A DNA stretch of 34,869 nucleotides from Lachnospiraceae bacterium (GCA_021203465.1 JAJQBC010000016.1:1-34869); one strand, 5' to 3'; shown: positions 24,044 to 33,083, numbered from the stretch's first letter. Notes: generated from the sequence alone by a model not told the origin. Translations and numbers: made by a program.

Positions 24044-25224
24044 TGGGTATCACACTGATCAGTATCAGCCATCAGGCGGCACCGCTTCAGATCCGGGAGA
24101 TGTTTGCATTCCCGGAGGAGGTACAGGCTAAGCTGATGAAACAGATGATTGAGAAGGGCATCGCGGACGAGTGCGTGATTATCAGCACCTGCAACCGAAC
24201 CGAAGTTTATACATATTCCGAATATCCGGACAGCAATTTTGCTGAAATGCAGGAGCTGCTGCTCGACTTTGCGAGTGCGCAGGATGTAGAGCATATGGGC
24301 GACTATATCCGCCTTTACAGCGGTTCGAAGGCGATCCGGCACCTGTTCCGCGTGACTGCGGGGCTGGATTCCATGGTGATGGGCGAGGATCAGATTCTCG
24401 GTCAGGTGAAGCGCGCGCATGAGTTCGCGCATGAGACGGGAACCTGTGGCGTATATCTGAACACGCTGTTCCGCTATGCGGTGACCGCGGCAAAGAAGGT
24501 GAAGACTGAGACAGACCTCTCCCGCACGACGGTGTCGACAGCGACGATGGCGATCAAGGCGGCGGAGCAGACCTTCGGCTCCCTGCATGGAAAGAAGGTC
24601 ATGCTGATCGGCGCCTCCGGCAAGATTGGCAGCACCGTGCTCAAAAACCTGCAGTGCATTGAGGGGGCGGAGGTCTACATCACGGCTCGGAATATGGGGC
24701 AGGCAAGCGCGGATCCGCACCACAAGATCAGCTATCAGGTGATGGACTATGAGAAGCGCTATGAGCTGGTCAATGAGATGGACGTGATCGTCAGCGCGAC
24801 GACGAGTCCTCATTACACGCTTACGTATGATAATCTCGCAAAATGTCTTGTGACGGAGAAACCGCGTGTACTGGTCGATCTGGCGGTGCCGATCGATATC
24901 GACGCGCGTGCGGGGAAGCTGCCCGGCGTGAAGCGCTATGATATCGACGACTTCCGTGAACTGGCGGCCGCAAATAATGAGAAGAAGCAGCATGAGGCGC
25001 TCGAGGCGGAACAGATGCTCGAAGAGTCGCGCAAGGATTTTGAGCGCTGGATGATCTTCCAGCAGGGGCTACCGAAGATCGCGAAGACGAAGGAATGGAT
25101 GCTGCGCGAGGCGGAAAAGAAGGGCTTCGAGCGGGCGATCGACAAGATGTTTTACCGGTTGCGGGACAATTCCGAGCCGGAGGAGCTGCGGGCTTTTCTC
25201 GAGCATCTGGGCAGTGTGGAGTGA
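24043..25224 (+). CDS. hemA: Glutamyl-tRNA reductase
   Basis: This 393-residue enzyme reduces glutamyl-tRNA(Glu) to glutamate-1-semialdehyde, the first committed step of C5 tetrapyrrole synthesis. ISTCNRTEVY contains the catalytic Cys50 in its usual place, and GLDSMVMGEDQILGQVK is the family signature. The NADPH-binding Rossmann segment is VMLIGASGKIGSTVL, in which the usual GxGxM is GASGKIG. A helical dimerisation domain ends the protein. The length is slightly shorter than the ~420 of E. coli. Coupled to cbiF by overlap. Having hemA among cbi genes makes sense if the pathway serves mainly corrinoids. Confidence 0.95.
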   Translation: MGITLISISHQAAPLQIREMFAFPEEVQAKLMKQMIEKGIADECVIISTCNRTEVYTYSEYPDSNFAEMQELLLDFASAQDVEHMGDYIRLYSGSKAIRHLFRVTAGLDSMVMGEDQILGQVKRAHEFAHETGTCGVYLNTLFRYAVTAAKKVKTETDLSRTTVSTATMAIKAAEQTFGSLHGKKVMLIGASGKIGSTVLKNLQCIEGAEVYITARNMGQASADPHHKISYQVMDYEKRYELVNEMDVIVSATTSPHYTLTYDNLAKCLVTEKPRVLVDLAVPIDIDARAGKLPGVKRYDIDDFRELAAANNEKKQHEALEAEQMLEESRKDFERWMIFQQGLPKIAKTKEWMLREAEKKGFERAIDKMFYRLRDNSEPEELRAFLEHLGSVE

Positions 25225-25273
25225 AAGCCCGTAGCGGGAAATGTGGAAAAGACAGGAAGAGGAGGAAATCTTC

Positions 25274-26011
25274 ATGGGAAAATTATACGTGGTTGGCTTC
25301 GGCCCGGGCGGGAAGGAGCACATGACGCAGAAGGCGATCGACGTGATCACACAGGCAGATGTCGTGACCGGCTACACTACTTACGTCAATATTTTAAAGG
25401 AATATTTTCCGGATAAGAAATACATTGCGACGCCGATGATGCAGGAAGTGAAGCGCTGCGAGATGGCGGTCGAGGAGGCGATAAAGGATCAGACGGTCGC
25501 GATGGTTTCCAGCGGTGACAGCGGTATCTACGGCATGGCCGGCATCATCTATCAGGTGGCGGATGAGAAGCAGGCGGATATTGAGATCGAGACCGTGCCG
25601 GGCGTGACGGCGGCCAGCGCGGCGGCCTCTGTCCTGGGCGCGCCGCTGATGCACGATTTCGCAGTGATCTCTCTGAGTGACCTGATGACGCCGCTCGAGC
25701 TCATCATGAAGCGCGTGGACTGTGCGGGAGTCGGCGACTTGATCGTCTGTCTCTATAATCCGAAGAGTAAAAAGCGTACCGGTTATGTGGAGCAGGCGGC
25801 GGATATTCTGATGAAATACCGTTCCGACAAGATGCCGGTCGGTATTGTGCGGAACGCGGGCAGGAGCGATGAATCCTCCTGCATCACGACGCTTGGAGAG
25901 CTGAAAAATGCGGAAATTGACATGTTCAGCGTTGTCATTATTGGAAATTCCCAGACCTATACAAAGAACGGGAGAATGATCACACCGAGGGGCTACGCGG
26001 TGAAGCGGTAA
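25274..26011 (+). CDS. cbiH: Precorrin-3B/cobalt-factor III C17-methyltransferase
   Basis: A 245-residue tetrapyrrole methylase that methylates C17 and contracts the ring. LYVVGFGPGGKEHMTQKA is the CbiH/CobJ N-terminus, followed by GYTTYVNIL, SGDSGIYGMAGI, VPGVTAASAAASVLGAPL and CLYNPKSKKR, and the C-terminal SVVIIGNSQTY and MITPRGY motif that is diagnostic for this step. ATG 25274 has GAGGAGGAAAT upstream; the in-frame ATG 25241 is in the leader and gives a non-family N-terminus. Confidence 0.95.
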   Translation: MGKLYVVGFGPGGKEHMTQKAIDVITQADVVTGYTTYVNILKEYFPDKKYIATPMMQEVKRCEMAVEEAIKDQTVAMVSSGDSGIYGMAGIIYQVADEKQADIEIETVPGVTAASAAASVLGAPLMHDFAVISLSDLMTPLELIMKRVDCAGVGDLIVCLYNPKSKKRTGYVEQAADILMKYRSDKMPVGIVRNAGRSDESSCITTLGELKNAEIDMFSVVIIGNSQTYTKNGRMITPRGYAVKR

Positions 26012-26034
26012 GCCGCGCGGCGCAGGGAGGAACT

Positions 26035-28536
26035 ATGCAGAGTATCATACGCATCGGGACCAGAAAGAGTAAGCTCGCGCTGGTTCAGACGGAGACCGTA
26101 AAACAGAAGATCGAGGAGCTTTTCCCGGAAATCCGGGTGGAGCTGGTGACCTTTTCTACAAAGGGCGACGAGCTGCTCGACCGCTCGCTCACCTCCTTCG
26201 GCGGGAAGGGCGTGTTCACACGGGAGCTTGAGGAGGCGCTGCTGAGCGGAGAGATTGACCTCGCCGTGCACAGCGCGAAGGACATGCCGATGGACTTCCC
26301 GAAGGAACTGCATATCGGCGCGGTCCTGCCGCGGGCGGCGGTGGAGGACGTGATCGTCACGCGCGCGGGCAGGCCATCGTGTTGCAAGTCGAAGACGGAC
26401 GACATGAGGGAGGCTCTGAACGTATCATCAGCGACAAAAGATGAAGAAGGGGTTCATTGTATGAAGGCTGGGTCGGATGTCTCGGCAGCGACATCGCTTA
26501 CGGAGCTGCCCCCCGGCAGCGTTGTCGGCACGAGCAGCCTCAGAAGGGAGCTGCAGATCCGCAGGATCAACCCGCTGGTAAAGATCAGAATGCTGCGCGG
26601 CAACGTGCAGACGCGGCTTCGCAAGCTGTCCGAGGGGCAGTACGACGCGATCGTCCTCGCGGCGGCGGGGCTTAAGCGCCTTAGGCTCGATCAGGATTCT
26701 TCTTTCCATTATGAGTACCTTGCGCCAGAGAAGTGTCTCCCCGCGGCGGGACAGGCGATTCTCGCAGTGGAGAGCCGGGAGGGGCATCTCGCGGAACTGC
26801 TTGAGAAGCTGAACGACCCGCGTTCGGCGGTGATGCTGAGTGCGGAGCGTGCGTTCCTGACAGAGATCGGCGGCAGCTGCAATGCGCCGGCGGCGGCGCT
26901 TAGTCGCCTGAATGGAGATATCCTGCGCATGGATGCGATGTTTGCCTCTGACGGCATTCACATGAAAAAAGTTTCCGGGGAAAGTGTGACCGGACTGGAT
27001 ACCGGGAAAGCAGCGGAGCTTGGCACAGCGCTTGCGAAAAAAATACGGACAGGAAAGGTCTGGCTCGTTGGCGCGGGTCCCGGAAATAAGGACCTGATCA
27101 CGCAGAAATGCCTTTCCTGCGTCCGCGCGGCGGATGTGATCGTCTATGACAGCCTTGCGACGGATTCGCTTTTAAATGAGGCACGGCCCGACGCGGAACT
27201 TATCTATGCGGGAAAGCGTTCATCTCACCACCATCTGAAGCAGGAGGAGACGAACGCGCTGTTGATCCGTCTGGCGAAGGAGGGGAAAAATGTTGTGCGC
27301 CTCAAGGGAGGCGATCCTTTCATCTTCGGGCGTGGCGGAGAGGAAGCCGAAGAGCTTCTGGCGGCGGAGGTTCCCTTTGAGATCGTCTGCGGCGTGTCGT
27401 CCTGCTACAGCGCCCCGGCCTACGCGGGAATACCGGTGACGCACCGCGACCACGCTTCTTCCTTTCATGTGATCACGGGTCATGAGGGCAGCCACAAGAC
27501 CTCGAACGTACTCGATTACGCGACGCTCGCGCGGGAGGAGGGAACGCTCATCTTTCTGATGGGACTAAAGAATCTCCCGAATATTGTGAAAAACCTCATT
27601 GAAAATGGAAAAGATAGCAGCACGCCTGCCGCGGTGATTCAGGAAGGCACGACCGCGCGCCAGAAGGTGACGGTGGGGACGCTCGAAACGATCGTGGAGG
27701 ACGCGAAGGAGGCGGGGATACAGACCCCGGCGATCACGCTTGTCGGGGATGTAGCTTCGCTTCGCGAAAAGATTGACTGGTTCGGGAAAATGCCGCTCTC
27801 CGGAAAACGGGTGCTTCTGACTGCTACGCCGAAGATGGTAAAGGAGCAGGCGGAGGTTCTCGAGGCGGAGGGGGCGGAAACGATCCGCTTCAGCCTGATC
27901 TACACGCAGCCGCTTTTCTCAGATGAAATTGCCAGGGCAGTGGAACAGCTCTCTGACTACAGCTGGCTTGTCTTTACGAGCAGTAATGGCGTGGATATTT
28001 TCTTCGATTACCTGCTGGAGTGCGGAAAGGATCTACGGAGTCTTGCCGGAATCAAAATTGCGGTGATCGGAGATGGGACGCGGCGCGCGCTCGCCGCGCG
28101 CGGTCTTAAGGCCGATTTCATTCCAGACTCTTTCAGCAGCAAAGCACTCGCAAAGGAGTGGATTCCGACGCTCACGAAGACGGACCGTATCCTGCTTCTG
28201 CGCGCCGAGGAGGCATCGCTGGAGCTGAACCGTGCGCTCGACGCGGCGGGCATCTTCTATACAGCGGACGCGCTCTACCGCACGGCGGTCGATATGCGAA
28301 AGGAAGAGGAACTGCGCCGCCTCCTGCAGGATGTAGACTATGTGACACTGTGCAGCGCCTCCGCGGCACGAGCCTTTGCCTCAATGACACAGGGACTGGA
28401 ATATCACGCGCAGGTCGTCTGTATCGGCCCGGTGACAGAGAAGGCGGCGCGCGCGGAAGGAATCCCGGTGGGACAGTCCGCGGTGGTCTACGATGCGGAG
28501 GGTATCCGGGACGTGCTGCTCTATGAGGCGAGATGA
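26035..28536 (+). CDS. HemC-CobA-HemD triple fusion (porphobilinogen deaminase, uroporphyrinogen-III methyltransferase, uroporphyrinogen-III synthase)
   Basis: An 833-residue fusion covering three consecutive steps from porphobilinogen to precorrin-2. Residues 1-338 are HemC: IRIGTRKSKLALVQTE, HSAKDMP (Asp83) and GTSSLRRELQIRR; IGGSCNAP contains Cys282, the dipyrromethane-cofactor ligand. About 40 residues (113-153, coding 26371-26493), rich in charge and with a CC pair, are inserted just before the usual LPPGSVVGTSSLRR. Residues about 342-585 are CobA: VWLVGAGPGNKDLITQKC, VRLKGGDPFIFGRGGEEAEEL and GLKNLPNI. Residues about 590-833 are HemD: GKRVLLTA, LVFTSSNGVDIFF and VVCIGPVTEKAAR. Fusion of CobA to HemD is common in anaerobes; a triple fusion is rarer. 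Ribosome site GGGAGGA precedes ATG. It is the last gene of the riboswitch-led run. Confidence 0.95.
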   Translation: MQSIIRIGTRKSKLALVQTETVKQKIEELFPEIRVELVTFSTKGDELLDRSLTSFGGKGVFTRELEEALLSGEIDLAVHSAKDMPMDFPKELHIGAVLPRAAVEDVIVTRAGRPSCCKSKTDDMREALNVSSATKDEEGVHCMKAGSDVSAATSLTELPPGSVVGTSSLRRELQIRRINPLVKIRMLRGNVQTRLRKLSEGQYDAIVLAAAGLKRLRLDQDSSFHYEYLAPEKCLPAAGQAILAVESREGHLAELLEKLNDPRSAVMLSAERAFLTEIGGSCNAPAAALSRLNGDILRMDAMFASDGIHMKKVSGESVTGLDTGKAAELGTALAKKIRTGKVWLVGAGPGNKDLITQKCLSCVRAADVIVYDSLATDSLLNEARPDAELIYAGKRSSHHHLKQEETNALLIRLAKEGKNVVRLKGGDPFIFGRGGEEAEELLAAEVPFEIVCGVSSCYSAPAYAGIPVTHRDHASSFHVITGHEGSHKTSNVLDYATLAREEGTLIFLMGLKNLPNIVKNLIENGKDSSTPAAVIQEGTTARQKVTVGTLETIVEDAKEAGIQTPAITLVGDVASLREKIDWFGKMPLSGKRVLLTATPKMVKEQAEVLEAEGAETIRFSLIYTQPLFSDEIARAVEQLSDYSWLVFTSSNGVDIFFDYLLECGKDLRSLAGIKIAVIGDGTRRALAARGLKADFIPDSFSSKALAKEWIPTLTKTDRILLLRAEEASLELNRALDAAGIFYTADALYRTAVDMRKEEELRRLLQDVDYVTLCSASAARAFASMTQGLEYHAQVVCIGPVTEKAARAEGIPVGQSAVVYDAEGIRDVLLYEAR

Positions 28537-28800
28537 AGATGGAACTCCTGCGTGGTAGGAACGTTTATGATCCTTTGTTGCAGACGGTCTTTTCTGTGTG
28601 TTATACTGTATGGAAGCCGTATACTTCTATATAGGAAATGCCATAAATTACTTCCATATAATGTTTTCTGTACCGATTTTTGCTGTGTGTAAACGCAGAA
28701 TTTACGTTTCGAAAATCGCGTGCATTCCTCGGAGGGACTATAGTAGACGGCAAATTTATTTGACGTTTATTACAGTTTGTACAGGCTGAGGCGATGAAAA
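28537..28800 (+). other. AT-richer 264-bp spacer between the triple fusion and the MNT/HEPN pair
   Basis: No gene is supported. The stretch is visibly richer in A+T than the flanking cob genes and has a promoter-like pair near 28578-28607. No clear terminator for the triple-fusion gene was seen. The base change marks an operon break and may be a trace of insertion of the toxin-antitoxin-like pair. Confidence 0.4.
28578..28607 (+). promoter_or_regulatory. Candidate promoter upstream of the MNT/HEPN pair
   Basis: TTGCAG (28578-28583), an 18-bp spacer and TATACT (28602-28607). It would give a leader of about 185 nt. Moderate support only. Confidence 0.45.
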
Positions 28801-29091
28801 ATGAGATATCATATTCCGGACAGAGTACTGAGAGATCTGACAGCGATTGCTGAAAAACATGAAGTGCAGCGTATTACTCTTTTTGGCTCGAGGGCCAGAG
28901 GGACGCATACGGAGCGCAGTGATATTGATATCATGGTGCAGGACGGCGATTTCGACGGATTTTACTGGGATGTCCGGGAAAATGTGCATTCACTTCTGTC
29001 CTTTGATGTGATAGATGGGAATAAAAAGATCTCCGATGAACTGAGGGAAGAGATAGAGAGGGAGGGGGTCGTGATCTATGAAAAAGCTTGA
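28801..29091 (+). CDS. MNT-type nucleotidyltransferase (putative antitoxin)
   Basis: A 96-residue minimal nucleotidyltransferase. ITLFGSRARGTHTERSDIDIMV holds the GSxxxG plus DxD active-site motif. In MNT/HEPN toxin-antitoxin pairs this protein AMPylates or otherwise silences its HEPN partner. The next gene overlaps it by 14 bp and encodes exactly such a partner. GAGGCGATGAAAA precedes the ATG. Not related in function to the surrounding cob genes. Confidence 0.88.
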   Translation: MRYHIPDRVLRDLTAIAEKHEVQRITLFGSRARGTHTERSDIDIMVQDGDFDGFYWDVRENVHSLLSFDVIDGNKKISDELREEIEREGVVIYEKA

Positions 29092-29494
29092 GAATTTCTC
29101 AAACTGTCTGAAGATTCTGAAAGACGCCGACTTCGGGATGGCAGATGACAATGAGATATACCGGACCGGCGTGATCGGACAGTTCAACCTTACATTTGAG
29201 CTCGCGTGGAAAGCCCTGCAGGAGGTGCTTCGCCTGCATGGCGTGGAGGCGGCCGCCACCGGTTCGCCCAGAGAAATCATACAGGCGGGTTATAAGGCGG
29301 GTTTTGTCGATGATTCAGCGGCCTGGCTTCTGATGCTGAAAAAGCGGAACAGTTCGGTTCATCTGTACGATGAGGAGGCTGTGGACGAGATGCTGCTTTT
29401 GACTCGCGACAGCTTCATCCCGGCGTTCTGTGAACTGGAAAAAACACTTTACCAAAAAATGGAAGAACTTGCGGATGAGGAAACAGATTTGTGA
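29078..29494 (+). CDS. HEPN/HI0074-family protein (putative toxin)
   Basis: A 138-residue all-helical protein of the HI0074 nucleotidyltransferase-substrate-binding family. FNLTFELAWKALQEVL is the core motif, and RNSSVHLYDEE contains the RX4H pattern of HEPN ribonucleases. The overlap with the MNT gene and the strong ribosome site GGGAGGGGG inside it indicate coupling. Together they are a candidate toxin-antitoxin module. Its stop overlaps the cobD start (TGATG), so cobD may be transcribed with it. Confidence 0.87.
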   Translation: MKKLENFSNCLKILKDADFGMADDNEIYRTGVIGQFNLTFELAWKALQEVLRLHGVEAAATGSPREIIQAGYKAGFVDDSAAWLLMLKKRNSSVHLYDEEAVDEMLLLTRDSFIPAFCELEKTLYQKMEELADEETDL

Positions 29495-30546
29495 TGGAAC
29501 TTCTGCACGGCGGAAATATTTATGATGAAAATCTGAATATGGAGGGCGACATCCCGCTTCTCGACTTCTCCGCGAATATCAACCCACTGGGGATGCCGGA
29601 GAGCGTGCGGAGCGCGGTATGTGATGCACTGGATCTCGCGCACAACTATCCGGATCCGCTGTGCCGGAAGCTGCGCGCGGCGCTGTCGGAAGAGTATGAA
29701 CTTCCGGCAGAGTTTTTTCTGTGCGGAAACGGCGGCGCGGATCTCATCTATCGGCTGGCTTATGCCCTGCGTCCGAAACGGGCGCTTCTGACTGCGCCGA
29801 CTTTCGCGGAGTATGAGGAAGCCCTGAAGCAGACAGGGACGGAGCTGCGCTTCTATGAGATGCAGAGGGATTTTGTTGTGCGGGAGGATATTCTCGCGCA
29901 GATGGATGATTCCATCGATGTGATGTTCCTCTGCAACCCGAACAACCCGACCGGGCTGCTTGTGGATGAGGATTTGCTGCTTCGGATTCTGGAGAAGGCG
30001 AGGCAGCGCGGCATTCTGTTCGTGCTGGACGAGTGCTTTCTTGATTTCACCGGGCAGCCGGAGCGCTCGCTCGTGCCGTATGCGGGACAGTCCCCGCATC
30101 TTCTGATTCTGAAATCCTTCACAAAGATGTATGCGATGCCGGGACTTCGGCTCGGCTACTGTATCTGCTCCGATAAAGAGCTTCTCGCGCGTATGGCCGT
30201 TGCCGGGCAGTGCTGGGGCGTCAGCGTCCCCGCTTCCGAGGCCGGGATTGCTGCGCTGAAGGAAAAAGAATACACGCAGTGCGCGATCCGCCTTGTCCGT
30301 AAGGAGCGTATTTTTCTGAAATCGGAGTTGGAGAAGCTGGGCTTCGAGGTCTGGGACGGGCAGGCGGACTATCTGTTTTTCCGCGCGCCAGGTGTGCATG
30401 ACCTCTATGAGCGGCTTCTGCCGCAGCGCATCCTGATCCGCCGCTGTACGAATTACCGTGGTCTGGATGATACATACTATCGCGCAGCAGTAAAAAATCA
30501 TAAGGAGAATGAGCGGTTGATGCAGGCCATTGCATCAGTCGTGTGA
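29494..30546 (+). CDS. cobD: Threonine-phosphate decarboxylase (CobD family)
   Basis: A 350-residue fold-type I PLP enzyme that decarboxylates L-threonine-O-3-phosphate to (R)-1-amino-2-propanol phosphate for the nucleotide loop of cobalamin. Signatures are LLHGGNIYDE (the CobD HGG motif), DFSANINPLG, FLCNPNNPTG, and LKSFTKMYAMPGLRLGY with the PLP-binding Lys in SFTK. ATG 29494 is chosen (in the TGATG overlap; GAGG upstream); GTG 29491 is the alternative. HisC-like aminotransferases are the alternative family, but the HGG motif and context favour CobD. Confidence 0.92.
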   Translation: MELLHGGNIYDENLNMEGDIPLLDFSANINPLGMPESVRSAVCDALDLAHNYPDPLCRKLRAALSEEYELPAEFFLCGNGGADLIYRLAYALRPKRALLTAPTFAEYEEALKQTGTELRFYEMQRDFVVREDILAQMDDSIDVMFLCNPNNPTGLLVDEDLLLRILEKARQRGILFVLDECFLDFTGQPERSLVPYAGQSPHLLILKSFTKMYAMPGLRLGYCICSDKELLARMAVAGQCWGVSVPASEAGIAALKEKEYTQCAIRLVRKERIFLKSELEKLGFEVWDGQADYLFFRAPGVHDLYERLLPQRILIRRCTNYRGLDDTYYRAAVKNHKENERLMQAIASVV

Positions 30547-30553
30547 AATACAT

Positions 30554-31876
30554 ATGAACAGGGATCTGACTGTGGGAGCGCCTGATAAGGTGCTCTGGAA
30601 ATTCTGTCTGCCACTCTTTGGCAGCGTCATTTTTCAACAACTGTACAATATAGCCGACAGTCTTGTAGCGGGACATTTTATTGGCGAGACCGCGCTGGCG
30701 TCCGTCGGCAACAGTTATGAGGTCACGCTGATCTTTATTGCGTTTGCGATGGGCTGCAATATCGGCTGTTCTGTCATTGTCTCGCAGTTTTTTGGCGCGC
30801 GCGATTACGGTAAAGTAAAGACAGCCGTGTTCACGTCGTGGATTGCAAGCGCGGCGCTGTGTGCAGTGCTGATGCTGGCTGGCGCGCTCGGCTGCGGAGC
30901 GCTGCTTAACGCAATCAACACGCCAGCTGAGGCCTTTGCGGACTCGCGCTTATATCTTAATATTTATATACTCGGTCTGCCGTTTGTGTTCTTCTATAAT
31001 ATTTCGACCGGTATTTTCTCTGCACTGGGCGATTCGCGGACGCCGTTTCTGTTCCTGGCAGTATCGTCCACGGCAAATATTGCAGTCGATATCCTGTTTG
31101 TGACGACATTTCAGATGGGCGTTGCGGGCGTTGCTTGGGCGACCTTCCTTTGTCAGGGAGTGAGCTGCGTGCTCGCGGTGATTGCGGTGACGCGTCATCT
31201 GAAGACGATCCCATCCACCGGGCGCGTACCGCTGTTTTCGTTTCCGATACTGAGGAGGATTGCGATCATCGCGATCCCGAGCATGCTGCAGCAGAGCTTC
31301 ATTTCGGTGGGCAATATCGTGATTCAGGGTGTGATCAACGGTTTTGGCACCGGCGTCATGGCGGGCTATTCTGCCGGAGTCAAGTTGAACAATCTTGTTA
31401 TCACGTCTTACACGACAATCAGTAATGGTATCTCTAATTATACAGCGCAGAACATCGGAGCCGGGAAGCGGCCGCGCGTGAAGGAGGGTTTCCGCGCCGG
31501 GCTGAAGCTTGTCTGGACGCTTAGCATTCCCTTTGTGATTTTCTATTTTGTGTTCGGCGGGATCGCGCTCCGGTTCTTTCTGGATGAGCCGACGACGACT
31601 GCGCTGCAGACCGGCATCACGTACCTGCGTATTTTATCACCGTTTTACCTGATAGTCTCCGCGAAGCTTGTCGCGGACGGTATTCTGAAGGGTGCGGGTC
31701 TTATGCGCGAATTCATGATCGGCACGTTTACCGATCTGTTCCTGCGTGTGGCGCTGGCGGTTCTGCTTGCCGGGACTTTCCTCGGCGCGACCGGCATCTG
31801 GTGTGCCTGGCCGATTGGATGGACGGTTGCATCTGTGATATCTCTGCGGTTTTACCGAAAACAGGACTGGTCATAA
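30554..31876 (+). CDS. MATE-family efflux transporter
   Basis: A 440-residue MATE exporter without the extra ATPase domain of the protein at 13-1719. Family marks are LPLFGSVIFQQLYNIADSLVAG near residue 20, GCNIGCSVIVSQFFGARDY, and SALGDSRTPFLFLAVSSTANIAVD in the middle. Twelve TM helices are predicted. The open frame extends to TTG 30530, but ATG 30554 gives the normal family N-terminus; its ribosome site is weak. Starts 7 bp after cobD, possibly by read-through. Substrate unknown. Confidence 0.92.
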   Translation: MNRDLTVGAPDKVLWKFCLPLFGSVIFQQLYNIADSLVAGHFIGETALASVGNSYEVTLIFIAFAMGCNIGCSVIVSQFFGARDYGKVKTAVFTSWIASAALCAVLMLAGALGCGALLNAINTPAEAFADSRLYLNIYILGLPFVFFYNISTGIFSALGDSRTPFLFLAVSSTANIAVDILFVTTFQMGVAGVAWATFLCQGVSCVLAVIAVTRHLKTIPSTGRVPLFSFPILRRIAIIAIPSMLQQSFISVGNIVIQGVINGFGTGVMAGYSAGVKLNNLVITSYTTISNGISNYTAQNIGAGKRPRVKEGFRAGLKLVWTLSIPFVIFYFVFGGIALRFFLDEPTTTALQTGITYLRILSPFYLIVSAKLVADGILKGAGLMREFMIGTFTDLFLRVALAVLLAGTFLGATGIWCAWPIGWTVASVISLRFYRKQDWS

Positions 31877-31883
31877 GCGGATG

Positions 31884-31912
31884 TTGTCTGTGTCCTTTTT
31901 TTCTGTTATAGT
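31884..31912 (+). promoter_or_regulatory. Promoter of the DUF4432 gene
   Basis: TTGTCT (31884-31889), a 17-bp spacer and TATAGT (31907-31912), placed 44 bp before ATG 31957 with a strong GGAGGG ribosome site between. Confidence 0.6.
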
Positions 31913-31956
31913 TGAAACGATGAAGTTTTTACATGTCAAAATGGAGGGAATGAAAA

Positions 31957-32991
31957 ATGAGCAAAACATACGAAGAAATCCGGGAGTACATCGGAGATCC
32001 GGATCAGCTGATGACGCTGCGGGACGGAACGCTGCGGGGCGGTTTTCAGGAAGGCGTCCGCTTTCTGGAGGTGACGAACGGCGGAAATCTGTCCGTGACG
32101 GTACTGCCGGATCGCTGCATGGATATCTATCAGGTGCGCTATAAGGGCAAAAATATGAATTATCTGGCGCCCTGTGGGATTGTCGCGCCGGAGTATTATG
32201 ACGCGCAGGGTACGCGCTGGCTGCGGAGCTTCTTTGTCGGCATGCTGACCACGCTGGGACTGGCGCATGTGGGGGTTCCGCGTGTCCTTGAGGACGGTGA
32301 GGAGCTGGGACTACACGGCAGGATCGGCAATACGCCGGCGGAGAATGTCAGCGCTCAGCGAGGCCTGCATGGAGAGGCGCCGACGATCTGTCTGGAGGGG
32401 ACGATGCGTGAGGCCCGTCTGTTCGGGGAGAACTTAAGTCTTCATAGGAAGCTTGCATTTGAATACGAGAGCGACAGCATTCTTCTGACGGATACGATTA
32501 CCAATCATGGATTCGGCGATCAGACATTCATGTACGCGCTGCATCTCAATTATGGATATCCGCTTCTGGAGGAAGGGACGAAGCTGATCTTCGACAGCTT
32601 GGAGATGATGCCGCGCGAGGCGCATGCGGCGAAATATGTAGACACCTGGCAGCAGATCGAGGCGCCGGGCTATCCCTATCCGGAGCGCTGCTATTTCCAT
32701 AAGATAAAGAAGGATGCCCAGGGAATGGCGCAGTATACGATTTTCAACGAGAAGCGCAGGATCGGCGTTAACGTCCAGTACAACGGCAATGACTTTCCGT
32801 ACTTCTGCGAGTGGAAGATGCTCGGGAAGGGCGAGTACGCGCTGGGACTGGAACCCTTAAATACCAGCCTGGACGGACCGAAGACGGGACAGGAAGGCTG
32901 CGACGCGCCGGTGCTAAAGCCGGGCGAGAGCAAAACCTATACAGCCAGGTTGAATTTTATCGATCAGTGTCCGGATGTGACGGAGGACTGA
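31957..32991 (+). CDS. DUF4432 aldose-1-epimerase-like protein
   Basis: A 344-residue beta-rich cytosolic protein of the galactose-mutarotase-like superfamily (DUF4432). LSVTVLPDRCMDIYQVRYKGKNMNYLAP is the family's N-terminal block, LGLHGRIGNTPAENVS carries the conserved His-Gly-Arg, and YALHLNYGYPLLEEG has the second active-site His. Such proteins are assumed to isomerise or bind sugar hemiacetals, but substrates are mostly unknown. Own promoter and terminator indicate a monocistronic unit. Confidence 0.88.
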   Translation: MSKTYEEIREYIGDPDQLMTLRDGTLRGGFQEGVRFLEVTNGGNLSVTVLPDRCMDIYQVRYKGKNMNYLAPCGIVAPEYYDAQGTRWLRSFFVGMLTTLGLAHVGVPRVLEDGEELGLHGRIGNTPAENVSAQRGLHGEAPTICLEGTMREARLFGENLSLHRKLAFEYESDSILLTDTITNHGFGDQTFMYALHLNYGYPLLEEGTKLIFDSLEMMPREAHAAKYVDTWQQIEAPGYPYPERCYFHKIKKDAQGMAQYTIFNEKRRIGVNVQYNGNDFPYFCEWKMLGKGEYALGLEPLNTSLDGPKTGQEGCDAPVLKPGESKTYTARLNFIDQCPDVTED

Positions 32992-33050
32992 TGTCGGCGG
33001 AGCAGGTGCTGAAGCTGGCTGCAGTTATCTGAGAAAATTTTATGCAGATA

Positions 33051-33083
33051 AAAAACGCAGGGGCAAGATTCTCCTGCGTTTTT
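33051..33083. terminator. Bidirectional terminator between DUF4432 gene and XRE gene
   Basis: AAAAACGCAGG (33051-33061) pairs with CCTGCGTTTTT (33073-33083); the stem extends two pairs inward (G-U, G-C). Both strands end in a U-run, so it can stop the + transcript and the convergent minus transcript. Confidence 0.85.

Noticed and set aside
28598-28789. 63-codon open frame in the spacer before the MNT gene
   Set aside because: Starts within the candidate promoter, has no ribosome site and an unlikely composition.
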